Positions 41,291 to 51,116 of a stretch of 64,000 nt of DNA are shown piece after piece. The notes under the pieces were generated by a model. The model saw only the letters and a program-made list of their open reading frames with translations. It made no database searches and was not told where the DNA came from. Position numbers and translations under genes: made by a program. Position 1 is the first letter of the stretch. Each line of letters opens with the position of its first letter. The DNA comes from CAG-103 sp905215475 (GTDB lineage Bacteria > Bacillota > Clostridia > Oscillospirales > Oscillospiraceae): the NCBI GenBank assembly GCA_905215475.1, contig CAJMPW010000001.1:124001-188000 (forward strand), given 5' to 3'.

Positions 41291-42649
41291 ATGGACAAGA
41301 TCAAACCCCGCACGCTGTCCGGCTTCATGGAGCTGCAGCCGGACAAGCAGGTACAGATGGACAAAATGCGCGCCGTTCTGGCCGAGACCTACGCCCGCTA
41401 CGGCTTCACTCCGCTCGACACGCCCGCGATTGAGGCGGCCGAGGTGCTGCTGGCCAAGGGCGGCGGCGAGACGGAAAAGCAGATCTACCGCTTCACGAAG
41501 GGCGAGAGCGATCTGGCACTGCGCTTTGACCTCACGGTGCCGCTGGCGAAGTATGTCGCTGCCAACTACGGTCAGCTCACCTTCCCCTTCCGCCGCTATC
41601 AGATCGGCAAGGTCTGGCGCGGCGAGCGCGCGCAGCGCGGCCGCTTCCGCGAGTTTTATCAGGCGGACATCGACATCATCGGCGACGGTGCGCTCGATAT
41701 CCTCAACGAGGCCGAGATCCCGGCCATCATCTACGACACGTTCACCCGCCTCGGTCTGCACCGCTTCCGCATCCGCGTGAATAACCGCAAGGTGCTCAAC
41801 GGCTTTTTCGCCATCCTCGGCCTGAGCGAGCAGGCTGGCGACGTGCTGCGCACCATTGACAAGCTCGACAAGATCGGCGCGGACAAGGTGCGCGAGCTGC
41901 TCACCGATACCTGCGGCGTTACGGTCGGGCAGGCGGATGAGATCCTGCGCTTTATCGCCTGCCCGGGCACGAGCGCGGATAAGCTCGCCTTCCTCGAGCA
42001 GTACCGCGGCCGCAGCGACGTCTTTGACACCGGTCTCGATGAGCTGCGCACCGTTGTGGGCTATCTGCCCGCGTTCGGCGTCCCGGAGGAGAACTTCGAG
42101 CTCGACCTCACGATCGCGCGCGGTCTCGATTACTACACCGGCACGGTGTACGAGACCGTCCTGCTCGACCATCCCGAGGTCGGCAGCATCTGCTCCGGCG
42201 GCCGCTATGACGACCTCGCGGGGTATTATACGAACAAGTCCCTGCCCGGCGTCGGCATCTCCATCGGTCTGACGCGCCTGTTTTACATCCTGCAGGAGCA
42301 GAACATGATCTCTGACGCCGTGCTCACCGCCCCGGCGGACGTGCTCATCCTGCCGATGACGGACGATCTGTCCGCCGCCGTGTCGCTGGCATCCATGCTG
42401 CGTGCAGGCGGTCTGCGCGTGCAGCTTTACAGCGAGAAGAAAAAGTTCAAGGCCAAGATCGGCTATGCCGACAAGCTCGGCATCCCGTTCGTGATCTTCC
42501 TCGGCGAGGATGAGATCGCGCAAAACGTCTGCGCGCTCAAGAACATGGTCACCGGCGCACAGGAGGCCGTGACGCAGGCCGCCGCGCTCGAGACCATCCG
42601 CGCGGAGATCGCGCGCCGCACCGCCGGCGCGATCCTGCGCGAACAGTGA
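41291..42649 (+). CDS. hisS: Histidine-tRNA ligase
   Basis: A 452-residue class II aminoacyl-tRNA synthetase. Motif 2 region GERAQRGRFREFYQADIDIIG, the histidine-specific ARGLDYYTGTVYE, motif 3 GVGISIGLTRLFYIL and a C-terminal anticodon-binding domain (about 365-450) are present, which separates it from the regulatory HisZ. GAAAGGAAA precedes the ATG. The next gene is aspS, a common pairing. I saw no T-box upstream; the gap is only 23 nt. Confidence 0.95.
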   Translation: MDKIKPRTLSGFMELQPDKQVQMDKMRAVLAETYARYGFTPLDTPAIEAAEVLLAKGGGETEKQIYRFTKGESDLALRFDLTVPLAKYVAANYGQLTFPFRRYQIGKVWRGERAQRGRFREFYQADIDIIGDGALDILNEAEIPAIIYDTFTRLGLHRFRIRVNNRKVLNGFFAILGLSEQAGDVLRTIDKLDKIGADKVRELLTDTCGVTVGQADEILRFIACPGTSADKLAFLEQYRGRSDVFDTGLDELRTVVGYLPAFGVPEENFELDLTIARGLDYYTGTVYETVLLDHPEVGSICSGGRYDDLAGYYTNKSLPGVGISIGLTRLFYILQEQNMISDAVLTAPADVLILPMTDDLSAAVSLASMLRAGGLRVQLYSEKKKFKAKIGYADKLGIPFVIFLGEDEIAQNVCALKNMVTGAQEAVTQAAALETIRAEIARRTAGAILREQ

Positions 42650-42716
42650 TCCGGTAATACCACCGCCGCCGCACCGCCGGAGGCGATATTCGATAGAAAG
42701 AAAGGGAATCAGGAGT

Positions 42717-44510
42717 ATGTTTCAGTCCCGCACACACACTTGCAACGAGCTGCGGCTCGAAAACGTCGGCGAGCAGGTCCGCATCGTCGGCTGGATGGAA
42801 AATGTCCGCGAGGTCGGACAGAATTTTGCCTTTGTCGTCGTCCGTGATTTTTACGGCACGACGCAGGTCGTCATCGAGACCGAGGACATGATGAAGCTCG
42901 TCAAGCCCCTCAACAAGGAGTCCACGATCGCCGTCGAGGGCGTCGTGCGCGAGCGCGCGAGCAAAAACCCCAAGCAGCCCACCGGCGACATTGAGCTCGT
43001 GCCCACCAAGATCGAGGTGCTCGGCCGCTGCCGCTACAATGAGCTGCCGTTTGAGATCAACCGCAGCCGCGACGCCGACGAGGCGCTGCGCCTGAAGTAC
43101 CGCTATCTCGACCTGCGCAACCCCGCCGTAAAGCAGAACATCATCCTGCGCTGTCAGGTGGTGGCCGCGCTGCGCGCCGCCATGACCGAGCACGGCTTTC
43201 TCGAGATCACCACGCCCATCCTCACGGCGTCCAGCCCCGAGGGCGCGCGCGACTATCTTGTGCCGGCGCGCAAGCACCCCGGCAAGTTTTACGCTCTGCC
43301 GCAGGCACCGCAGCAGTTTAAGCAGCTGCTCATGACGGCGGGCTTCGACCGCTATTTCCAGATCGCCCCGTGCTTCCGCGACGAAGATGCCCGCGGCGAC
43401 CGCAGCCCCGGCGAATTCTATCAGCTCGACATGGAGATGGCCTTTGCCACGCAGGACGATGTGTTCGCGGTGCTCGAGGACGTGCTCCCGCCGATCTTTG
43501 CCAAGTACGGCAAGTACAACATCGCATCCGAGGCGCCCTTCCGCCGCATTTCCTACCGCGACGCGATGGACACCTACGGCTCGGATAAGCCCGACCTGCG
43601 CATCGACCTGACCGTGCAGGATATGACGGCGCTCGTCGCGGGCAGCGCCTTTGCGCCCTTTGCAGAGGGCAACACCGTCAAGGCCATCGTCGTGCCCGAG
43701 TGCGCGCTCGCGCGCAAGGCCGTCGATAAGCTCTGCGCCGATGTCGAGGTGCAGGCCGGCAGCAAGCCCTACTGGTTCAAGGTCGACGAGCAGGGCAATT
43801 TCTCCGGCGGCATCGCAAAGTTCTTCACGGATCACACCGCCGAGATCACGGCGGCGCTCGGCCTCAAGCCCGGCTGCTTCGTCGGCGTGACGGCCGGCAA
43901 AAAGACCGCCGCGCAAAAGACGGCGGGCGTGCTGCGCGCCAAGCTCGGCGCGGCCGTGCCGGGTCACATGGACACCGAGCGGTATGAATTTTGCTGGATC
44001 GTCGACTTCCCCATGTACGAGATCGGTGAGGAGTCCGGCGAGCTGGAGTTCTGCCACAACCCGTTCTCGATGCCCAACGGCGGCCTCGAGATCCTCGAGC
44101 AGGCCGAGCGCGGCGAGGTCGATCCGCTCGACATCAACGCCTTCCAGTACGACCTCGTCTGCAACGGTGTCGAGCTCAGCTCCGGCGCGGTGCGAAACCA
44201 CGATCCTGAGATCATGGTCAAGGCGTTCGAGCTCGTGCGCCTCGGCGAGGACGATATGAAGGCCAAGTTCCCGGCCATGTACAACGCCTTCTGCTACGGC
44301 GCGCCCCCGCACGCCGGCATCGCCCCGGGTGTCGACCGTATGGTCATGCTCCTCGCGGGCGAGGACAGCATCCGGGAGATCATCCCGTTCCCGATGAACA
44401 AAAACGCGCAGGACGTCATGATGGGCGCGCCCGGCACCGTTGAGCCGCACCAGCTTGAGGAGCTGCACATCGCCATCGTCGGCGACACGGAGCCCGATAC
44501 CGAAGCGTAA
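42717..44510 (+). CDS. aspS: Aspartate-tRNA ligase
   Basis: A 597-residue class II synthetase of bacterial type. OB-fold anticodon domain (1-105), catalytic core with FLEITTPILTASSPEGARDYLVP, QAPQQFKQLLM and CFRDEDARGDRSPGEFYQLDMEM, the bacterial GAD insertion (about 290-420), and a C-terminal APGVDRMVMLLAG motif 3. Whether it is discriminating or also charges tRNA-Asn was not settled. It lies 67 nt after hisS. Confidence 0.96.
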   Translation: MFQSRTHTCNELRLENVGEQVRIVGWMENVREVGQNFAFVVVRDFYGTTQVVIETEDMMKLVKPLNKESTIAVEGVVRERASKNPKQPTGDIELVPTKIEVLGRCRYNELPFEINRSRDADEALRLKYRYLDLRNPAVKQNIILRCQVVAALRAAMTEHGFLEITTPILTASSPEGARDYLVPARKHPGKFYALPQAPQQFKQLLMTAGFDRYFQIAPCFRDEDARGDRSPGEFYQLDMEMAFATQDDVFAVLEDVLPPIFAKYGKYNIASEAPFRRISYRDAMDTYGSDKPDLRIDLTVQDMTALVAGSAFAPFAEGNTVKAIVVPECALARKAVDKLCADVEVQAGSKPYWFKVDEQGNFSGGIAKFFTDHTAEITAALGLKPGCFVGVTAGKKTAAQKTAGVLRAKLGAAVPGHMDTERYEFCWIVDFPMYEIGEESGELEFCHNPFSMPNGGLEILEQAERGEVDPLDINAFQYDLVCNGVELSSGAVRNHDPEIMVKAFELVRLGEDDMKAKFPAMYNAFCYGAPPHAGIAPGVDRMVMLLAGEDSIREIIPFPMNKNAQDVMMGAPGTVEPHQLEELHIAIVGDTEPDTEA

Positions 44511-44577
44511 ACCCAAAATCCGAGTGACGGCGCCCCGGTCAACGCCGGGGCATCGTCCGTGAAAGAAGGCGAACGGT

Positions 44578-46101
44578 TTGCTGTCCAAGATCCAGTCCCT
44601 CGGCTGCCGCGGTGTGAGCGGCTACGCCGTGAGCGTGGAGTGCCATGTCTCCAACGGTCTGCCGGGGTTTGATATCGTCGGCCTGCCGGATGCGGCCGTC
44701 AAGGAGGCGCGCGAACGCGTGCGCAGCGCCATCAAGACCAACGGCATGAAGTTTCCGGTCAGCCGCCTGACGGTGAACCTCGCCCCGGCGGACACGCGCA
44801 AGGCCGGCACGCTCTATGACCTGCCGGTGCTGCTGGGGATCCTCTGCGCCACGGGGGAGATCCGCCAGCCGCCGGCGACGGCGGCGTTCTTCGGCGAGGT
44901 GAGCCTCGCGGGGGAGATCCGCCCCGTCACCGGCGCGCTCACGATGGCGCTCGCGGCCGAACAGATCGGCCTCAGGGAGCTCTTTGTCCCGGCGGGCAAT
45001 GCGGCCGAGGCCGCCTTTGCCGAGGGCGTGACCGTGTACCCGGTCGAGAACATTTCGCAGCTCGTGCACCATCTGCGCGGGGAGAAGCCCATCGCGCCCA
45101 TGTCCCCGCCGGACTTTGCGGCCGCACCGCACTTTGCGGTCGATTTTGCCGAGGTCAAGGCGCAGGAAAACGTCAAGCGCGCGCTTGAGGTAGCGGCAGC
45201 GGGCGGGCACAACATCCTGCTCGTCGGACCGCCGGGCGCGGGCAAGTCCATGCTCGCCAAGCGCCTGCCGACCATTCTGCCTGCGATGAACCGCGCCGAA
45301 ATGATCGAGACCACGCAGATCTACTCCGTCCTCGGTCTCACGACGCCGGACGATCCCGTCGTGCGTGTCCGGCCGTTTCGCGCCCCGCACCACACGGTGT
45401 CGAACGTCGCCATGTCCGGCGGCGGCAGCGCGCTGCAGCCGGGCGAGATGAGCCTTGCCGACAACGGCGTGCTCTTTCTCGACGAGCTGCCGGAGTTTTC
45501 GCCCGCCGTGCTCGAGACGATGCGCCAGCCGCTCGAGGACGGCAGCATCACCATCTCGCGCGCGACCGGCTCCGTGACGTATCCAAGCCGCTTCATGCTC
45601 GTGTGCGCCATGAATCCCTGCAAGTGCGGTTGGTACGGGCACCCTTCGGGGCGCTGCCGCTGCTCGCCGCGCGACGTGCGCCGCTACCATGCGCGCGTAT
45701 CCGGTCCGCTGCTCGACCGCATCGACATCATCGTCGAGGTGCCGGCGCTGGACTTTGACGAGCTCACCGAGCCCTCGGCCGGGGAATCGTCGGAGACCAT
45801 CCGCGCGCGTGTCAACGCCGCCCGCGCCGTGCAGCGCGCCCGCTACGGGGACGACACCACCGCGACCAATGCCCACATGGGACCGCGCGCCCTTGCGGAG
45901 TTTTGTGCGCTCTCGCCCGAGTGTGAGCAGCTCATGCATCAGGCGTTTGACGCCATGGCGCTCACCGCCCGCAGCTATGACCGCATCCTGCGCGTCGCGC
46001 GCACGATCGCCGATCTCGACGGGGCGCAGACCATCGGTCTCGCGCATCTGGCGGAGGCCATCCAGTACCGCACGTATGATTTTTCCGTCGCCGAGCCGTG
46101 A
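44578..46101 (+). CDS. comM: YifB/ComM-family Mg-chelatase-like AAA+ ATPase
   Basis: A 507-residue protein. A Lon-protease-like N-terminal domain (GLPGFDIVGLPDAAVKEARERV) is followed by an AAA+ core with Walker A GPPGAGKSM (near 221), Walker B LFLDELPEF and a C-terminal Mg-chelatase domain with CPCxxCG-like NPCKCGWYG. ComM is a branch-migration helicase in natural transformation of Gram-negatives; in clostridia the role is presumed similar. The start is TTG 44578, 8 nt after AGAAGG. Confidence 0.92.
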   Translation: MLSKIQSLGCRGVSGYAVSVECHVSNGLPGFDIVGLPDAAVKEARERVRSAIKTNGMKFPVSRLTVNLAPADTRKAGTLYDLPVLLGILCATGEIRQPPATAAFFGEVSLAGEIRPVTGALTMALAAEQIGLRELFVPAGNAAEAAFAEGVTVYPVENISQLVHHLRGEKPIAPMSPPDFAAAPHFAVDFAEVKAQENVKRALEVAAAGGHNILLVGPPGAGKSMLAKRLPTILPAMNRAEMIETTQIYSVLGLTTPDDPVVRVRPFRAPHHTVSNVAMSGGGSALQPGEMSLADNGVLFLDELPEFSPAVLETMRQPLEDGSITISRATGSVTYPSRFMLVCAMNPCKCGWYGHPSGRCRCSPRDVRRYHARVSGPLLDRIDIIVEVPALDFDELTEPSAGESSETIRARVNAARAVQRARYGDDTTATNAHMGPRALAEFCALSPECEQLMHQAFDAMALTARSYDRILRVARTIADLDGAQTIGLAHLAEAIQYRTYDFSVAEP

Positions 46102-46137
46102 GCCCGGCGGCCGCGCCTGACAAAAGGAGGCTTTGTC

Positions 46138-46464
46138 ATGGATCACAACAACTACAATTGGTATCAGCCGTCCGGACCGCAGCCCGGCAAGCACGAGGCC
46201 ACCGTCGCCATGGTGCTCGGCATCGTGTCGTGTGCGCTGCTCGTGTTCGGCTACACGGCGCTCGGCTCGGTCGTCACGGGCATCATCGGTCTGATCTATT
46301 CCGCGCGCGCCAAGAGCCTCGGCTTCAACGGCACGCCGCGCACGGTCGGCTATGTCTGCTCGCTCATCGGGCTGATCCTCGGTGCGCTCGTGTGCCTGCT
46401 GCTCGTGTGGCTCGGCGCGTGGTCGGTCGGCGTGTTCATCACGCTCATCGAGCGCTGCCTGTGA
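46138..46464 (+). CDS. Small DUF4190-type membrane protein
   Basis: 108 residues. The N-terminus is Asn/Tyr/Pro-rich (NNYNWYQPSGPQPGKHE), then two helical hairpins: residues about 23-55 (MVLGIVSCALLVFGYTALG and on) and 70-100. A polar segment with KSLGFNG between them is typical of DUF4190. The gene has a strong AAAGGAGG site. The function of the family is unknown. It is embedded in the housekeeping run between comM and thiI. Confidence 0.75.
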   Translation: MDHNNYNWYQPSGPQPGKHEATVAMVLGIVSCALLVFGYTALGSVVTGIIGLIYSARAKSLGFNGTPRTVGYVCSLIGLILGALVCLLLVWLGAWSVGVFITLIERCL

Positions 46465-46493
46465 TATCCTGAAAGAAAAGGAACGAACGATTT

Positions 46494-47666
46494 ATGAATG
46501 ATCTGCTGCTCTGCAAGCCCGGGGAGATCTTCCTCAAGGGGCTCAACAAGCACTATTTTGAAGAGAGGCTGGTCGCAAACGTCAAGCGCCGCCTCAAGCC
46601 CATCGGTCACTTCCGCGTGACGTATCTGCAGTCGGCGCTCTATATCGAGGCCGCTGACGACACGGCCGATCTTGACGCGGCGTATGACGCCGTGCGCAAG
46701 GTGTTCGGCATTGCGACGATCACGCGCGCGGCCGCCTGTGAAAAGGACAAGGACGCCATCACGGCGCTCGCCAAGACCTACCTGCACGACGCGATGACGG
46801 CGGCGCGCAGCTTCAAGGTCGAGACCAAGCGCTCGGACAAGCGCTTCCCCATGACGAGCATTGAGCTCTCGCAGTATGTCGGCGGCGAGCTCGCCGAGGC
46901 ATTTCCCGACACGGCGGTCGATGTACACGACCCGGAGCTGACTGTGCGCATCGAGGTGCGCGAGCAGGCGGCGTATGTCCACGCGCAGGCTGTGGAGGCG
47001 GCGGGCGGTATGCCCGTCGGCTGCAACGGCGCAGCCGTGACGATGCTCTCCGGCGGCATCGACAGCCCCGTGTCCTCGTATATGATCGCCAAGCGCGGCG
47101 TGCGCCTGATCCCAGTGCACTTTTTCTCCTTCCCGTACACCTCGGAGCTGGCCAAGGAAAAGGTCATCTCGCTGGCCAGGGAGCTCACGGCCTACACCGG
47201 CCGCATGACGCTGCAGATCGTGCCCTTCACGCACATCCAGGAGGAGATCCGCCGCGCCTGCCCGGAGGAGTATTTCACGCTCATCATGCGCCGGTTCATG
47301 ATGCGCATTGCCGAGGACATCGCCGCGCACAACGACTGCAAGGCCATCGTCACCGGGGAAAACCTCGGTCAGGTCGCCAGCCAGACCATGGAGGCCATGG
47401 CCTGCACGCAGGCCGTGACGAGTTTGCCCGTGCTCCAGCCGCTCATCGGCATGGACAAGCGCGACATCGTCAAGATCGCGCGCGACATCGGCACGTTTGA
47501 CACCTCCATCCTCCCGTATGAGGACTGCTGCACGGTCTTTACCCCGCGCCACCCCAAGACCCGCCCGACCGTGGCGGAGGTCGCGGAGGCGGAGGCCGCG
47601 CTCGACATCGACGCGCTCGTGCGCGAGGCTGTGGACGGAATTGAAAGGATCCGGATCGATTTATGA
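46494..47666 (+). CDS. thiI: tRNA 4-thiouridine synthase ThiI
   Basis: A 390-residue enzyme that adenylates and thiolates U8 of tRNA and feeds sulfur to thiamine synthesis. An N-terminal ferredoxin-like/THUMP region (about 1-165) precedes a PP-loop domain with MLSGGIDSPVSSYM (near 184). The rhodanese domain of enterobacterial ThiI is missing, as in Bacillus, so a dedicated cysteine desulfurase must supply sulfur. It overlaps cinA by 4 nt. Confidence 0.94.
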   Translation: MNDLLLCKPGEIFLKGLNKHYFEERLVANVKRRLKPIGHFRVTYLQSALYIEAADDTADLDAAYDAVRKVFGIATITRAAACEKDKDAITALAKTYLHDAMTAARSFKVETKRSDKRFPMTSIELSQYVGGELAEAFPDTAVDVHDPELTVRIEVREQAAYVHAQAVEAAGGMPVGCNGAAVTMLSGGIDSPVSSYMIAKRGVRLIPVHFFSFPYTSELAKEKVISLARELTAYTGRMTLQIVPFTHIQEEIRRACPEEYFTLIMRRFMMRIAEDIAAHNDCKAIVTGENLGQVASQTMEAMACTQAVTSLPVLQPLIGMDKRDIVKIARDIGTFDTSILPYEDCCTVFTPRHPKTRPTVAEVAEAEAALDIDALVREAVDGIERIRIDL

Positions 47667-48922
47667 ACGCAGAACTCATTGCCGTCGGCACGGAGCTGCT
47701 CCTCGGCGACACCATCAATACCGACGCGGCGGCTGTCGCGCGCCTGCTCTCGGAGCTGGGCATCAACGTCTATTGGCAGACCGTTGTCGGCGATAACCGC
47801 GCGCGGCTCGAGCAGGCGGTGCAGCTTGCCCGCACCCGTGCCGACCTCATCATCACGACCGGCGGTCTCGGCCCGACGTGCGACGACCTGACCAAGGAGG
47901 TCGTGGCCGGCGCGTTCGGCATCCCGCTCGAACTCAACGAGGCGGAGGAGGCGCGTCTGCGCGGTCTGTACCGCGAGCGCAACACCTACATGACTGAAAA
48001 CCACCTGCAGCAGGTCATGCTGCCGCGCGGCTGCACCGTGCTGCAAAACGACTGGGGCACGGCACCCGCCTGCGCATTCGAGGCCGACGGCTGCATGGTC
48101 ATCATGCTGCCCGGACCGCCGCTGGAGTGTGAGCCGCTGCTGCGCTACCGTGTGCGCCCGCTGCTCGCCGCGCGCGGCGACGGGATCATCGTCTCGCACA
48201 GCGTCAAGATTTTCGGCATCGGCGAGGGCACGATGGAGTACCAGCTGCGCGATCTCATGAACGAGATGCAAAATCCCACCCTTGCGCCCTACGCCAAGGA
48301 GGGGGAGTGCCTCGTGCGCGTCACGGCAAAGGCGGCCACCGAGGCCGAGGCCGAGACCATGATCGCCCCGTGCATCGCGCACCTGCAGCGCGAGCTCGGC
48401 GCCTTTGTCTACGGCATTGACACGCCGAACATCGAGACCTGCGCGGCTCAGCTGCTGCTCCGGCAGCACAAGACCATTGCCGTGGCCGACAGCTGCACCG
48501 GCGGTCTGCTCGGCGATATGCTCACAAACGTGCCGGGTGCGTCGGCGATGTTTGCCGGCGGCATCATCGCCTACAACAACGACACCAAGACCCGGCTGCT
48601 GGATATCGACCCCGCGCTCATTGCGCGCTGCGGCGCGGTCAGCCCCGAGGTCGCGGGCGCGATGGCGGAGCACGCGCGCGCCATGTTTGGCACGGATCTC
48701 GCCCTGAGCATCACCGGCCTTGCCGGACCGGAGGGCGACGGTGTGCACACCGTCGGCACGCTCTTTGTGGCGCTTGCCACGCCGGACGGGACGTTTTACC
48801 GCACGCTGCACAAGGACAAGTGGGGGCGCGTGCGCATCAAGCACGCCGCCGCCAACCACGCCTTTGACATGGTGCGGCGCTATCTCACCGATCTGCCGGT
48901 GGAGATCGAGGAAAACCGCTGA
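47663..48922 (+). CDS. cinA: CinA-like competence/damage-inducible protein
   Basis: A 419-residue two-domain protein. The N-terminal molybdopterin-binding-like domain (MNAELIAVGTELLLGD, TTGGLGPTCDDLT) is linked to a C-terminal NMN deamidase/PncC domain (about 255-415; VADSCTGGLLGDMLT, SITGLAGPEGDG). The expected role is pyridine-nucleotide salvage, with ADP-ribose pyrophosphatase activity in some members. It ends the long plus-strand run. Confidence 0.94.
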   Translation: MNAELIAVGTELLLGDTINTDAAAVARLLSELGINVYWQTVVGDNRARLEQAVQLARTRADLIITTGGLGPTCDDLTKEVVAGAFGIPLELNEAEEARLRGLYRERNTYMTENHLQQVMLPRGCTVLQNDWGTAPACAFEADGCMVIMLPGPPLECEPLLRYRVRPLLAARGDGIIVSHSVKIFGIGEGTMEYQLRDLMNEMQNPTLAPYAKEGECLVRVTAKAATEAEAETMIAPCIAHLQRELGAFVYGIDTPNIETCAAQLLLRQHKTIAVADSCTGGLLGDMLTNVPGASAMFAGGIIAYNNDTKTRLLDIDPALIARCGAVSPEVAGAMAEHARAMFGTDLALSITGLAGPEGDGVHTVGTLFVALATPDGTFYRTLHKDKWGRVRIKHAAANHAFDMVRRYLTDLPVEIEENR

Positions 48923-48942
48923 CGCTATCATCTGCTTTTTCT

Positions 48943-48968
48943 GCGGCCGGGGCAGCTGTCCCGGCCGC
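48943..48968. terminator. Strong GC hairpin between cinA and the nucleotide-sugar genes
   Basis: A 9-bp stem GCGGCCGGG/CCCGGCCGC (48943-48951 with 48960-48968). It has no T-tract on the plus side, so it is a weak or imperfect terminator; CTTTTTCT precedes it. Confidence 0.5.
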
Positions 48969-49008
48969 GTTGTGACCCATGCATGATTTGAGAAACCGGA
49001 GGACCGAT

Positions 49009-50196
49009 ATGAACATCACCGTAGCCGGTGTGGGCTATGTCGGTCTGGCGCAGGCGGTGCTGCTCGCGCAGCACAATGCCGTCACCGCCGTGACCACGAC
49101 CCCCGCCAAAGCCGAAAACATCAACCGCGGCGTCTCGCCGATCGCCGACGCCGAGATCACGGACTTTCTGCGCACACGGCCGCTCACGCTCACGGCCACC
49201 GTGGACGCCGAGCGGGCCTACCGCACGGCGGACGTGGTCATCATCGCCACGCCGACGGACTATGACCCCGAGCGGCAGATCTTCAATACCTCGACCGTCG
49301 AGGCGGTGCTCTCGCTCGTGGGCAGGGTCAATCCCGGCGCGCTCGTGGTCATCAAATCCACGGTGCCGGTCGGCTATACGGAGCGGATCGTGGAGGCGTT
49401 CGGCTGCAAGCGGCTGTTGTTCTCGCCGGAATTTCTGCGCGAGGGCAGGGCGCTGTATGACAACCTGCATCCGAGCCGCATCGTGGTCGGCCGTCCGCGC
49501 GGCGGCACGGCGACGGAGGCGGATGCGCGCCTGTTTGCGGCCCTGCTGCAGCAGGGCACGGCAGAGACGGACATCCCGACGCTGTACCCGAACGCGACGG
49601 AGGCCGAGGCCATCAAGCTCTTTGCCAACACGTATCTCGCCGTGCGCGTGAGCTATTTCAACGAGCTCGATACCTACTGCGAGCTCAAGGGACTCGACAC
49701 GCGCCAGGTCATCGACGGCGTGTGCCTCGACCCGCGCATCGGCGCACACTACAACAATCCGTCGTTCGGCTACGGCGGTTACTGCCTGCCGAAGGACACG
49801 CGGCAGCTGGTGGCAAACTTCGGCGACATTCCGAACCGGATCATCAGCGCCGCCGTCACGGCCAACGACGAGCGCAAGGATCACATTGCCCGTCAGATCC
49901 TGCGCAAGGCGGCGGGCGGCGTCGTCGGCGTGTACCGCCTGACGATGAAGGCCGACTCGGACAACTTCCGCGAGTCGAGCATCCGCGGCGTTATCGAGCG
50001 GCTGCGCCGCGCGGGCGCAAGCGTCGTGATCTATGAGCCGACGCTCGAGGCGGCCTCCTTCGCCGGTCTGCCGGTGATCGCGTCGCTGGCCGAATTCAAG
50101 CGCATGGCGGCCGTTATTGTTGCCAACCGCGCCGAGCCCGCGCTCGACGACGTGCCGGAGAAGGTATACACCCGCGACCTGTACCGCAGAGACTGA
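49009..50196 (+). CDS. UDP-glucose/GDP-mannose-type nucleotide-sugar dehydrogenase
   Basis: A 395-residue NAD-dependent enzyme that oxidises a sugar nucleotide to the uronate. N-terminal NAD motif VAGVGYVGLAQAV (4-16), conserved SPEFLREGRALYDNLHPSRIVVG, central KLFANTYLAVRVSYFNELD, and the catalytic cysteine in FGYGGYCLPKDTRQL. CCGGAGG sits 6 nt before ATG 49009. Followed by rfbA and rfbB, so it belongs to a surface-polysaccharide precursor set; UDP-glucose is the most likely substrate. Confidence 0.9.
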   Translation: MNITVAGVGYVGLAQAVLLAQHNAVTAVTTTPAKAENINRGVSPIADAEITDFLRTRPLTLTATVDAERAYRTADVVIIATPTDYDPERQIFNTSTVEAVLSLVGRVNPGALVVIKSTVPVGYTERIVEAFGCKRLLFSPEFLREGRALYDNLHPSRIVVGRPRGGTATEADARLFAALLQQGTAETDIPTLYPNATEAEAIKLFANTYLAVRVSYFNELDTYCELKGLDTRQVIDGVCLDPRIGAHYNNPSFGYGGYCLPKDTRQLVANFGDIPNRIISAAVTANDERKDHIARQILRKAAGGVVGVYRLTMKADSDNFRESSIRGVIERLRRAGASVVIYEPTLEAASFAGLPVIASLAEFKRMAAVIVANRAEPALDDVPEKVYTRDLYRRD

Positions 50197-50213
50197 AAAG
50201 GGAGGCACAGACG

Positions 50214-51116
50214 ATGAAAGGCATCATCCTCGCCGGGGGCTCCGGCACACGGCTGTACCCGCTCACGCGGGTCACGTCCAAGCAGCTGCTGCCGGTGTAC
50301 GACAAGCCCATGATCTACTACCCGCTCTCGACGCTCATGCTCGCGGGCATCCGCGACATCCTCATCATCTCCACGCCGGAGGACACGCCGCGCTTTGAAC
50401 GTCTGCTCGGCGACGGCAGCCAGTTCGGCATCCGGCTGTCCTACGCGGTGCAGCCGCATCCGGACGGTCTGGCGCAGGCGTTTCTGATCGGAGAGGATTT
50501 CATCGGCGATGACACGTGCGCCATGATCCTCGGCGACAATATTTTCTACGGAAACCGCTTTCGCAGCAATCTGCGCGAGGCGGTCAAGGATGCCGAGGCG
50601 GGCTGTGCCACGATCTTCGGCTACCATGTCAAGGACCCCGAGCGCTTCGGCGTTGTGGAGTTCGACCAGAACAAGCGCGTGCTGTCCGTCGAGGAAAAGC
50701 CGGAGCATCCGCGCTCGAATTACTGCGTCACGGGGCTGTATTTTTACGACAACCGCGTCGTGGAAAAGGCACGGCAGGTGCGACCCTCCGCGCGCGGTGA
50801 GCTGGAGATCACAGATCTCAACCGGCTCTATCTCGAGGACGACCGTCTGAAGGTGCAGCTGCTCGGCCGCGGCTTTGCGTGGCTCGACACCGGCACGGTC
50901 GAGAGTCTCATGGACGCGGCGGTCTTTGTCCAGACGGTGCAAAACCGGCAGGATGTCATCATTTCCGCGCCGGAAGAGGTGGCCTATCACATGGGCTGGC
51001 TCACGAAGGCGCAGCTGCTGGCTGCCGCTGCGCAGTATCACAACGCGCCCTACGGCGCGCATCTGCGCGCGGTCGCGGAGGACAAGCTGGTGTTTGAGAG
51101 GGAACTGCATGATTAG
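50214..51116 (+). CDS. rfbA: Glucose-1-phosphate thymidylyltransferase
   Basis: A 300-residue enzyme (RmlA) that makes dTDP-glucose. MKGIILAGGSGTRLYPLT, SKQLLPVYDKPMIYYPLSTLMLAGI, ILGDNIFYGN, FGVVEFD, EEKPEHPRSNY and WLDTGT are all in place; the length is right for the short RmlA form. AAAGGGAGG precedes the ATG. It overlaps rfbB by 8 nt. Confidence 0.97.
   Translation: MKGIILAGGSGTRLYPLTRVTSKQLLPVYDKPMIYYPLSTLMLAGIRDILIISTPEDTPRFERLLGDGSQFGIRLSYAVQPHPDGLAQAFLIGEDFIGDDTCAMILGDNIFYGNRFRSNLREAVKDAEAGCATIFGYHVKDPERFGVVEFDQNKRVLSVEEKPEHPRSNYCVTGLYFYDNRVVEKARQVRPSARGELEITDLNRLYLEDDRLKVQLLGRGFAWLDTGTVESLMDAAVFVQTVQNRQDVIISAPEEVAYHMGWLTKAQLLAAAAQYHNAPYGAHLRAVAEDKLVFERELHD

Noticed and set aside
41291..42649. 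HisZ regulatory subunit instead of HisRS
   Set aside because: The ARGLDYYTGTVYE motif and the C-terminal anticodon-binding domain are present, and aspS is adjacent.
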